Source of the DNA: Hermatobates lingyangjiaoensis
Lineage: Eukaryota > Arthropoda > Insecta > Hemiptera > Hermatobatidae
Assembly: GCA_026182355.1 (NCBI GenBank)
Contig: JAPFBL010000049.1
Span: forward strand, 1,116,001-1,180,000
Length of the DNA stretch: 64,000 nucleotides
Reading direction: 5' to 3'
This document shows, piece by piece, positions 24,510 to 32,471 of this stretch; the first letter of the stretch is position 1, and each line of letters opens with the position of its first letter. The position numbers and the translations under genes are program-made. The notes beneath the pieces are model-generated. The model saw only the letters and a list, made by a program, of their open reading frames with translations, was not told the DNA's origin and did not search any database.

Positions 24510-25120
24510 GATTATCATCACAGTCATTTTTGTGTCCTCAAAAGTTATTCAGATTCAATCATAAACCAAATTTTTGAATTTTATTGAAAAAAAATACCCT
24601 TTTGTGGCTTTAAAAAATTGGATAACTTCTTCCATTTATTCAAAATTACTGCATCTTATTCACTAAATCCATTTTAAATGATTTTACATAAATAATTAAC
24701 ATTAAATAATTAACTCTACTTAAACATTTCAATGAGAAAGAATTCCATTAATTAAGGAAACAAATTAATTGGAAAAATCAAATGGCTTGATATATTTCTA
24801 TTTATATTTTTCATGCTAAATGTAAGAACAAAGTTGTAAAAATAATAATAAATGTAATAAGGGAATGAAGTAATACATACAGATTGATTAGAGCATTTTG
24901 TTAAACAAATCCATCATACTATGGAAAGCATCAGAAATTATATGTTTGATTGTCATTTACATTTTGCGAATAAGAATTTTATTTCTCCTGCATCCCATAT
25001 ATATACCATTAAATTATTTTAAATCAAATAGAATTGGGCATTTTTCTAAGGCAAACGGAAACAAAGACAAACAGTCCCTTGATTTTTATAATTATAGGTT
25101 TATGAATTGAAATGAACTAA
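24510..25120 (+). repeat. X/Y-related repeat segment
   Basis: 24520-24620 resembles the X block (tgtcctcaaaagtta, aatcataaacc, a poly-A/T run). 24853-24954 is a 102-base sequence repeated almost exactly at 25691-25792 and, diverged, at 28893-28970, where it adjoins X/Y family sequence. A 70-residue open frame at 24898 lies across it and is not convincing. Confidence 0.6.
24853..24954 (+). repeat. 102-bp direct repeat, copy 1 (partner 25691-25792)
   Basis: Begins tgtaataagggaatgaagta and ends tatgtttgattgtc. The partner 838 bases downstream differs at a single position by eye. The pair brackets a cluster of TA tracts and hammerhead-like motifs, so it marks a recent duplication or the edges of an insertion. 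Confidence 0.95.
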
Positions 25121-25224
25121 TATTAAGTATTTTAATTTTTTTTTCTTATAACATATTTAGTCTATAAGATTTAAAATAAACTAAAATAAATATATAAAAA
25201 AATAATATATATATATGTGTGTGT

Positions 25225-25330
25225 GTACAGATTTTACATACACGTGAAATAACTATCAAAGATCAAACCCATTTCATATTGTGGTTTGATTATATTTATA
25301 TATATATATATATATATAAATTTGCTCAGT
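25225..25330. repeat. family A outer-end scrap with (TA)n
   Basis: Contains cacgtgaaataactatcaa-agatcaaac and tattgtggtttgatta, the outer blocks of foldback family A without the central motif. (TA) tracts lie on both sides. It is probably a deleted foldback. Confidence 0.7.
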
Positions 25331-25344
25331 TAGCTTCAGCTACT

Positions 25345-25395
25345 GCAAGGTACTACTTCTGCCCGATGACAATGAATATCGAAATATTGTTGTGA
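25345..25395 (+). ncRNA. hammerhead-like motif, family E (degenerate)
   Basis: Reads ...cttctgcCCGATGACAATG, then GAAATATTGTTGTGAG. The core is CCGATGA (one change), followed by GAA, the palindrome ATAT, T, and a G-rich stem I side with the family ending tgtgagtctttt, like families C and F. Stem II is weak. Probably inactive. Confidence 0.35.
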
Positions 25396-25518
25396 GTCTT
25401 TTTTGTGTGTTTTTATTTTTTTCTCTTTCCTTGGTGAACTATATATATATATATATATATATTCATTCATTCGCGCTCCGTTCTTCGACGTGGGGAGATC
25501 TCTCTCACTTCGTCCTCT

Positions 25519-25556
25519 CTTCTCCTGATGACGAACAACAGTTCGAAATATTGAAT
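25519..25556 (+). ncRNA. hammerhead-like motif, family D
   Basis: Core CTGATGA (25525-25531), one C, stem II GAAC-AACA-GTTC (25533-25544), GAA (25545-25547), palindrome ATAT (25548-25551), T, then GAATTT. Stem I has only the first two pairs next to the core (C-G, T-A). The core is intact. It is followed by a tail reading ttttgtaagtgttctcttt and is set among TA tracts. Confidence 0.5.
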
Positions 25557-25650
25557 TTTGTAAGTGTTCTCTTTATTCTTTTTTCTGTGCCGTGCTTTGT
25601 GTAATTTAAAGTTATATATATATATATATATTATATATATATATATATAT

Positions 25651-25690
<40 letters not shown>

Positions 25691-25694
<4 letters not shown>

Positions 25695-25792
25695 ATAAGG
25701 GAATGAAGTAATACATACAGATTGATTAGAGCATTTTGTTAAACAAATCCATCATACTATGGAAAGCATCAGAAATGATATGTTTGATTGTC
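25691..25792 (+). repeat. 102-bp direct repeat, copy 2
   Basis: Near-identical partner of 24853-24954; see that entry. It is preceded by a long (TA)n tract (about 25612-25690) and followed by unrelated sequence, so one edge of the repeat is at about 25792. Confidence 0.95.
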
Positions 25793-25855
25793 TTGAAAGT
25801 CTTTTTTCTCCTTTCTGATTTTGATTTAGACATTGATATATATTATACATATATA

Positions 25856-25953
25856 AAGTTCAAAGATGGATTTCCTGAGGAACTTGGTCTGACATCTTCA
25901 TTCTTAAAATCCTATTTAGACCAAAAATCCTTAGGAAACCCATCTTTGAACTG
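25856..25953. repeat. inverted repeat, about 36-base arms
   Basis: gttcaaagatggatttcct on the left is complementary, with few mismatches, to aggaaacccatctttgaac on the right; arms extend inward to 'ggtct' / 'agacc'. The loop is about 23 bases. It is distinct from families A-I. Confidence 0.85.
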
Positions 25954-26061
25954 TAAAAATTAGTGATCCAGAAGCTGTATATATATATATATAAAAAGAT
26001 TTCACATAAACACGTGAAATAACAATCAATGATCAAACCACAATAAGAAATGGGAAAACAA

Positions 26062-26104
26062 GACTATGATCTTTCAACCGTAACAAGCGGACTTCGTCAG
26101 AGTC
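26062..26104 (-). ncRNA. hammerhead-like motif, family A (left arm of A2)
   Basis: On the minus strand: GACT, core CTGACGA intact, stem II with one change, GAA, AGATC(A), then AGTC. One base differs in the palindrome (ATGATCT on the plus strand), which weakens stem III. Otherwise it is as in the plus-strand copy. Confidence 0.5.
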
Positions 26105-26141
26105 AAAAACCCAACTGAGACAAAAACTCAGTTGGGTTTTT

Positions 26142-26184
26142 GACTCTGACGAAGACCGCTTGTTACGGTTGAAAGATCTTAGTC
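26142..26184 (+). ncRNA. hammerhead-like motif, family A (right arm of A2)
   Basis: Base-for-base the same motif as 2642-2684: GACT, CTGACGA, A, GACCG-loop-CGGTT, GAA, AGATCT, T, AGTC, with the predicted cut after 26180. Exact conservation of every paired block in a copy 23.5 kb away fits either recent copying or constraint. Confidence 0.6.
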
Positions 26185-26217
26185 TTGTTTTCCCATTTCT
26201 TATTGTGGTTTGATCAT

Positions 26218-26253
<36 letters not shown>

Positions 26254-26399
26254 CAGAAACACAGTGTGTTTCCTTTGTTTTGAATTTATTTTATACATAC
26301 ATATATTATATATATATATATATTGGTAAAAGTATCTACCGTGGAATAGAAACAAAACTAATGTTTATCGGGACCCTGACAGTTCTTCAGGTTCAGGTT

Positions 26400-26455
26400 A
26401 AGCTCTCAATGCCAAAGTTTCGGTTTTTATTTAAAAACTTTTTTGATATGACTAC
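26400..26455 (-). ncRNA. hammerhead-like motif, family I, at PLE 3' end
   Basis: On the minus strand: stem II GTTTTT-AAAT-AAAAAC, then CGAA, ACTT, T, GGCATTGAGAG. The 5' core before the stem is eroded (tcatatcaaaaaa in place of CTGATGA). It sits downstream of the RT and endonuclease remnant, where PLE hammerheads are expected. A second CTGAAGA-like block lies about 50 bases further on. Confidence 0.45.
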
Positions 26456-26934
26456 AAAACAGAGGAAATATAGGAAAATTCAATCAATCAAAAATCAAAC
26501 ATATATAAAAAGCGCAATTAGTTACAATTAAGAAATTACAATAGAAATTTCGACAATAGGTTAATGAGAGAACCTATAGAAGTATAAATTTTGAAATAGA
26601 AAAACTAAGTATTACATTACAAATTATTTTACAAAGTAAAATAGTCTGTGAATTTCAACAACATCTGTCTAGTTTGAATGAACACGTGACACTGAACTAA
26701 AATAAACAAGCAAGGTAACCAAATTTCACCAGACAACTAAAAAGACATTAAAACAATTTTTCATTGATAAACAACGTTTAACTTAACACATCCGAATAAA
26801 TACTATTTAAATTTGAAATATCACTTCTTTCTAATATATAACATTCCCAGAGTTTTCCTTCTCTGTTCATCCATTTTCTTTGGCTATTATTTCTATTTCA
26901 TCAAAAACAAAATTATGTAGACTATGTTACAGTC

Positions 26935-28290
26935 TTTGTACTTTATTTCATGTATAATATTACTCTGTAATTCCTTTGGAATCTTCTCTTTTACGAGAAT
27001 ATTTGAAAATAGAGATTTCACTTTCTTTTTTGCTATAAAACGCTAAATTAACTTGAGGTAAGAGTCTTTTGAAGACTTTTGTAATTGTTTGTGATAATCC
27101 TTCAACATATAAAAATGTAAAAACTTTTTATGTTGAACTTCTAAGTCAGTATTTGTACCATTTTCTGGCTCTTGTTGTTGCCTTAAATATTGTAATCAGA
27201 AACGTTCAATCAAATTTCCTGGATAGTTATTTTTCGGTAGTAACTCTTTTACCCTTTTCTTATTTTTATTATGATGAAGTTACTTCTACATCTTTTTTCA
27301 CCATATTCTTAACACAATTTAATTTCTGGTTCATAGGATGGGAGGAATAATAATTCAGTATTATTCCAGCACTGGTAGGTTTCGTATACCAATCGGTTAA
27401 AATATTACCAATCTCTCCTCTTATAACTTTTATATCGAGGAATGGGAGAATGCCAGCATTTTCTATCTAAATTTAAGTCGATTATGATATGAATTAAATT
27501 CATTCAAAACAATATCTAATTCTTTTTTTTCAATAATTAAAAACAAGACGTTGACATAGAGATTCATGTATTTTACTATTGAGCCTAACTCACTTTTTCA
27601 ATACTTTAGTAATTCAACCATTACTATGTCAGCAAGAACTGGAGATATTGGAGAGCCTATAGATAATCCAAAATTTTGTTTATATATAACTCCATTAGAT
27701 ATAAGATATCGGGCTTATCCAGTTCTTCTTTTTAAGTTCATCAACAACCTTATTTACTTTAGTACATAATGTTGATGATGGATCAGTTCTTGAAATAGTA
27801 TAAGTCTCTGTATTTTCTAACAATGTTAATTTAGCTTTCATTTTAGCTTTATGACCTTGCTTCATTATGACTATATTGCCAGATTTTTCACTTTTACACA
27901 CAATTACATATTTATGGTCTTTTAAAAACTTTTTTGTTTTTTTTAAATCAACGTTCTATACTGAAATTCTGTTTTTTTCAATCGAGTAGATGTATTGTCT
28001 AACCTTTGACTGTAATTTGTTATAATATTTACACAGTTACTTCTAATTGTGTCGCAGTTTTCTGCATTAACACAGGTAAAATTTTTTTCTAAATCTCCAA
28101 TCATGTCAAATGTAGGAATATGTTCTTAGAGTTTACATTCTATAGCAAACTTTTCACCTAACGAAAGTAAGTGGAGACTTTCCTTGGGAAAATCCACATT
28201 ACTCAAATTAGTTATTGCTAACTCTCCAGAGTAATCAAATGATTCCAAATGTTCCAATCGGTGCAATATCACATACATTGGTTTGTTCCA
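26935..28290 (-). pseudogene. Penelope-type reverse transcriptase with start of GIY-YIG domain
   Basis: Minus-strand landmarks in order: PTFDMIGDLE (about 28110), NIVIMKQGHKAKM (27860-27820), IGSPISPVLADIVM (27670-27610; RT motif B region of PLEs is GSPLSPVLADI), KYMNLYVN at the catalytic box (normally YVDD, so lost), WYTKPTSAGIILNY then SSHPMNQK (27400-27310; normally YRKPT...YL.Y.S.HP...K), YVEGLSQTITKVFKRLL (27115-27060), and KEKIPKELQ...KYKDCNIVYI (26990-26925; start of GIY-YIG, normally CKDCxxxYIGQT). The plus-strand open frames here (27069, 27566) are shadows. The catalytic Asp residues are gone. Confidence 0.85.
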
Positions 28291-28649
28291 GTCAATCAAA
28301 GATCACATATATTGGTTTGGGATCGGGTAAGTAAGTTTCATAAACTCCGGCTGTACGTATAGGTCTAGAAAAATTAAATCTTAGTGATCATTTGAATTCA
28401 TCAGCCGTTACTAACTTATATTAACTTAAATAACTGCACAAGAAATTGTTTTGTTTGATATCGTAGTTACTTACAGTCACCTAAGAACGTAATATATTAT
28501 TATAAATATTATACTAAAGTAAAATGATTACTAAATATTTTAACTTTATTAGGTATTATAATAAGTTGTTTACTAAAGTCTAAAGCTTAAATTTTACGTA
28601 ATTTTAAAAAAGTTTTAACGTCCCTTACACAAAATGAATACTAGCGACC

Positions 28650-29400
28650 TACTTGACGCCAAACGTGATTTTTTTAGTGATGAATGAAATAACTTCATTA
28701 GATTTTATACTCATAAAACCATGTAGTTCCAATAAAAAATCAAGAATTTTGTGTCGTTTATCAGACAGCAAATTCTCTGCAAATAAGCTTCAGAGAACAC
28801 ACACTTCTCCAATGCGGTCATACAACTCCACTCCAACCTACCACAACACCAAATATTCAATTTAAATCTGATATTAAGTTTTGTTGAAGGGTGGAACACA
28901 TAGATTGATTGGAGCATTTTCTTAGACAAATCAATCATACCATAGAAAGCATTAAAAATTATGTTTGTTTGGATTTGAATGGTTTTTTTTTTGTAAGAAT
29001 TTCATTCTTCTTACATTTTATAACTAAGTCATTAAATAATTAATTTTTTTTCAATTTCAACTCAGTCAATTAACTTAAAAAATGTCTAAATCATTGTAAA
29101 CACTGCAAATAAATGTAAACAAATCCGGCAAGTATAGCAGGTGATCCATTTGTCCAGCATAAATATTCAGCTTTCATAGCTGTGTTGCCCTTTGCGCTAA
29201 TTGACATTCCACGAATTCTTTTTTATAACTTGATAATTTTCTGTTCAATTTCTTTGGGAAAAATTTCATTCTTAATTAATGAGCCCATAGCATCAAAAAA
29301 ATACTCTCTGTAAAACTGAAGTTGCCTCTAAAGTCTTTTTGGTTAATGTAATTTTCCAAAAAATCATCTCAACTCATCCCCCAGATGGTGTTCAATTTCA
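28650..29400 (-). repeat. X/Y family fragment with decayed reading frame
   Basis: Read on the minus strand, 29356-29090 gives FFDAMGSLIKNE, then MSISAKGN, EYLCWTNGSPAIL and GFVYIYL. It aligns without large gaps to the 96-residue frame at 49420-49710 (FFDPKGSLN, EYSSWINRSPAII, RFVYIYFYSL). 28893-28970 is a diverged copy of the 102-bp repeat at 24853. One stop interrupts the frame. Function unknown. Confidence 0.65.
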
Positions 29401-29508
29401 ATAAAAAATGAATTCAATAGAGGTTGTACGACATTAAGATCACATTGTAATATTGTATATACTTGTAATAAACACTTACTCTATATACTCTAATTTATTA
29501 GCGTTGTG

Positions 29509-29511
<3 letters not shown>

Positions 29512-29557
<46 letters not shown>

Positions 29558-29607
29558 GTGCGTTCGTGTGTGCGTGCGTGTGTGCGTGCGCGCGCGTGTG
29601 GTTGTGT

Positions 29608-29642
<35 letters not shown>
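29512..29642 (+). repeat. (GT)n microsatellite with GC interruptions
   Basis: A TG run with a central imperfect section (gtgcgttcgtgtgtgcgtgc) bounded by purer (GT) runs. Cys/Val-rich frames over it are artefacts. Confidence 0.97.
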
Positions 29643-29644
<2 letters not shown>

Positions 29645-29987
29645 TCTATTTTTCTTTTCCTAATAGGATATATTTAAAACAATTATTCTTTACAAAAGTG
29701 TCTCTCTTTCTAATTAAAAATAAGCTTAAATAAACAATTTAAATATTTTTAATATTGTTTTCTAGACTAAATTAAAATAAATAAGTTAATTGAAATATAA
29801 TTAATTATAAGCTTTGGATAAATCATGAATAAATAGAAGGACGCTACCATTATGTTCACCACAAAGCTGAGACAGTGCTCAATAATACTTCATGAATTTC
29901 CCTCCGTGCCTCCAGTCGGGCTATTCAATTAATCAAAAGAAAACAACGACTTCTAGCATTGAAATAAAGCCATGAAATACCAAAGTA

Positions 29988-30064
29988 ATTTAGAATTCGT
30001 ACCTATTTCACTACCAAACACAAATATTTATTCCTTATGTAATACAAATAGCCAGTCGAAAGCC
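29988..30064 (+). repeat. 77-bp direct repeat, copy 1 (partner 30557-30633)
   Basis: atttagaattcgtacctatt through gccagtcgaaagcc is present without visible difference at 30557-30633. Both copies are followed by gaattgtactac, but copy 1 has about 18 extra bases before it. The 492 bases between hold no recognised gene. Confidence 0.97.
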
Positions 30065-30556
30065 ATCAAAATAAAATAGTCTTCGAATTGTACTACAAAT
30101 TTTTTAAAAATATTGTTTAAAAGTAATTTTAACAAGCAAAAACAAGCTTTTTATTAAATAAAATTCTTAAAACTAGCCTTATTCCTTTAGAATCAGTATT
30201 TGTACTGTCTTATTGAAGAACCTATAAATTGGTTAGTTGGAGATGATGTAGTATCATTTCTTTTTCCTAGCTATCGCAGTAATTTTGTTTACCACACGTT
30301 ACATTTCTTTTTGATGCCTGATGATACATTTTTCTGAAGCTGCATTAATGAAATAGAGAATACAAATTTAATTGTGGTGGTTTTCCAAGAGTTGGTAGTA
30401 AAAGAAAATGCAGCAATAATTTGACATTGGTTCTGATACCACTGAAAATGAAACTTATTCTTATAATACAAAGAGTAAAAAACAATGTCAACAACTTCAA
30501 GAGTTGTGAAATATTATTTATTCTGTTTATTATTTATTTATTTGTTTATTATTATT

Positions 30557-30633
30557 ATTTAGAATTCGTACCTATTTCACTACCAAACACAAATATTTAT
30601 TCCTTATGTAATACAAATAGCCAGTCGAAAGCC
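30557..30633 (+). repeat. 77-bp direct repeat, copy 2
   Basis: Identical partner of 29988-30064. The identity in this otherwise diverged setting points to a very recent duplication or gene-conversion event, or to an assembly artefact. Confidence 0.97.
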
Positions 30634-30719
30634 TAGAATTGTACTACTTAGGTACAAATAAATTTTATTTGTAATATAAATATAATATTACAATTATATT
30701 TATAATTCTTACTACTAGT

Positions 30720-31080
30720 AGGCACCCTTTAGCTTACAGTGGCTGCCCCACAAGGCAACACACATAAGCCGAACATAGAACCCTCCATTGTGATACTCGT
30801 ACCGTACAATGAAGATTGATCGGCAGTCCCAAATGTTACCTGACTCAAGTGTATATAGAATAAGGATCTTTAACGAGTACCTCACATCGATCAGGCTCGG
30901 GACCGACGGCTTAGATTTATTCACCTCCCAGATGAATAACTCGAGGGCCAGGTAAGTATCGAATTCCGGACCTACCAATTCAGAGACGAGTACGTTAAAC
31001 ACTGAGCTAACGTATTTAACGTATTCACATGGGAGGTGAATAAATCGAGGGCCAGGTGGGTATCGAACCCCGGACCTACA
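30720..31080 (-). mobile_element. tRNA-derived SINE with partial second head
   Basis: On the minus strand a pol III box A-like ttagctcagtg (31010-31000) is followed 33 bases later by a box B-like ggaattcgatac (30967-30956), the tRNA spacing. A non-tRNA body follows (acctggccctcgagttattc, cctgatcgatgtgaggtact, tgttgccttgtggggcagcc). Upstream, 31073-31020 is a second partial head with a better box B (ggggttcgataccc) and the same following block, so two copies are joined head-to-tail. No terminal A-rich or TATT repeat was confirmed. Confidence 0.7.
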
Positions 31081-31084
31081 TTTA

Positions 31085-31830
31085 TGATAGGACCATGATC
31101 TGTTACATTTAGTTTAGGATTCTATTGTACTTACTATAGCAATCTATTGATTTAGTTTACGATCTTATAATACTATATTTTGAGTAGTATTCTGTTCTAT
31201 TATAATTAGAATATGATCCTAGTTTGTTATATTTACTGCAGGTTTCTCTTTAATCATATTTATCATAGGATCAAATTATCTGGTCATATTGTCATATATA
31301 TTGAAAAGGATTACAGTCATCTATATGTAAAATAGAATGATATTACACTATATTTAAGATATGATTTTATTAAATTATATTTTGTTTAGATCCTGTACCT
31401 TTATGGCCTATTGGAAACTATTCCATTATGTTTAATTTGATCCTATTTTATTATATTCAGTAAATATAGGACCTTCTTCTATTATATTTAATATAGGACC
31501 CTATTCTACTATATTAATTATATTGTATTTAGTTTCCATTACATTCCATTATTTTGAATGAAGATTATTATTCTACTCTACTTGGTATAATAGCATCTTG
31601 CACTATTATATTTAGTAGAACAGGACCGTATAATATTTTTAGTACAAGAGCTTTTCTATTATACTTAATACAAGATATATTTTAATATATTCAATATAGA
31701 ATCCTATTTGTTATAGTTTATATTATAGGAACCTATACAACTATATTTAGTATAGGACCCTATTTTATTATATTTAATATAGCATCCTATTATATCATAT
31801 TTAATGTAGGATCGTAAATATATTTAGTAA
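31085..31830 (+). repeat. diverged minisatellite, about 28-30-bp unit
   Basis: Roughly 25 diverged units built on 'taggatcctattttatta' plus 'tatttagta' follow one another through 745 bases. Units drift in length and sequence, so the array is old. It begins immediately at the edge of the SINE and may have grown from the SINE's simple-sequence tail. No gene. Confidence 0.85.
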
Positions 31831-31893
31831 AAGAGACCAACTGTTGGTCTCCAACCATCGCTTCACAAGTGCGCTTGGTGTCCCTATCTCAAC

Positions 31894-31926
31894 TCTCCTG
31901 ATGACGGCTCAACCAAAAATTAGAGA
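31894..31926 (+). ncRNA. hammerhead-like motif, family H (copy 1)
   Basis: TCTC (31894-31897), core CTGATGA (31898-31904), one C, a short stem II (GG...CC), AAA in place of GAA, palindrome AATT (31918-31921), A, then GAGA. TCTC and GAGA pair perfectly as stem I with the predicted cut after 31922. The replaced G of GAA and weak stem II make activity doubtful. The flank agtgcgcttgg is shared with 3885-3900. Confidence 0.45.
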
Positions 31927-32007
31927 CAGTAAGTGTATTTGTTTCTTAGTTCTGTGTTTGTGATTCACCGTGAAACGTTTGTTGTCCTTTTCGATCGTTT
32001 TCCTGTT

Positions 32008-32069
<62 letters not shown>

Positions 32070-32159
32070 TTAGTTGTGCAATCCGTAATTGTGTGGTATT
32101 TACTCATTCTGAGGTAAAATGGATAAACCAACAAAAGTCTCCACACAAATGAAGTTTTA

Positions 32160-32199
32160 TTCAACGCGTTTCGAACACTTTGTGTTCATCATCAGGAAG
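32160..32199 (-). ncRNA. hammerhead-like motif, family B (left arm)
   Basis: On the minus strand: CTTC, core CTGATGA intact, one T, stem II GAACAC-AAA-GTGTTC (six perfect pairs), GAA, palindrome ACGCGT, T, then GAA. TTC/GAA gives three stem I pairs next to the core. Of all copies in the window this has the most regular stem II. Confidence 0.6.
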
Positions 32200-32303
32200 A
32201 CACTATAATACAAATTATATCTAATTAGTTACAAAAATTAGAGTAAAATAATAAAATGCAAATTATTTTTGTAACTAATTAGATATAATTTGTATTATAG
32301 TGT

Positions 32304-32344
32304 CTTCCTGATAATGAACACAAAGTGTTCGAAACGCGTTGAAT
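32304..32344 (+). ncRNA. hammerhead-like motif, family B (right arm)
   Basis: Same as the left arm on the opposite strand, but the core reads CTGATAA, losing the conserved G; predicted inactive. As in element A1, one arm keeps the core and the other has lost the same G. Confidence 0.5.
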
Positions 32345-32418
32345 AAAACTTAATTTGTGTGGAGACTTTTGTTGGTTTATCCATTTTACCTCAGAAATAT
32401 ATATATATATATTCACAT

Positions 32419-32469
<51 letters not shown>

Positions 32470-32471
<2 letters not shown>

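Larger units (their letters stand above)
25995..26250. repeat. foldback element, family A (copy A2)
   Basis: The inverted repeat core is 26031-26215, with the outer block cacgtgaaataacaatcaat on the left and (TA) tracts at both edges. Arms are nearly identical to those of A1, 23.5 kb away, which suggests recent spread. The inner loop contains the inverted pair aactgag / ctcagtt. Confidence 0.9.
26330..28330 (-). mobile_element. Penelope-like retroelement (PLE), decayed
   Basis: On the minus strand an RT of Penelope type runs from about 28290 down to 26940, is followed by the first residues of a GIY-YIG endonuclease (to about 26870), and then by a 3' region carrying a hammerhead-like block at 26400-26455. 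PLEs insert by target-primed reverse transcription and are known to carry hammerheads in their terminal repeats. The same terminal block makes up the palindrome at 55324-55713. Stops and frameshifts are frequent. Confidence 0.85.
32109..32394. repeat. foldback element, family B
   Basis: A long, nearly perfect palindrome: the left arm starts ctgaggtaaaatggataaac and the right arm ends with its complement. Arms are about 120 bases with a 30-base centre. It is flanked by (TA)n (about 32010-32076) on the left and TA plus (GA)n (32419-32469) on the right. Each arm carries a hammerhead-like motif. Confidence 0.95.

Noticed and set aside
27069..27769. Plus-strand open frames (93 and 67 residues) as genes
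   Set aside because: The minus strand over the same bases gives clear Penelope RT motifs, so these are antisense shadows of a dead element.
31946..32164. Open frames rich in Ile-Tyr over TA tracts at 32 kb
   Set aside because: Translation of (TA)n and of the family B palindrome arms; the two strands give mirror frames.
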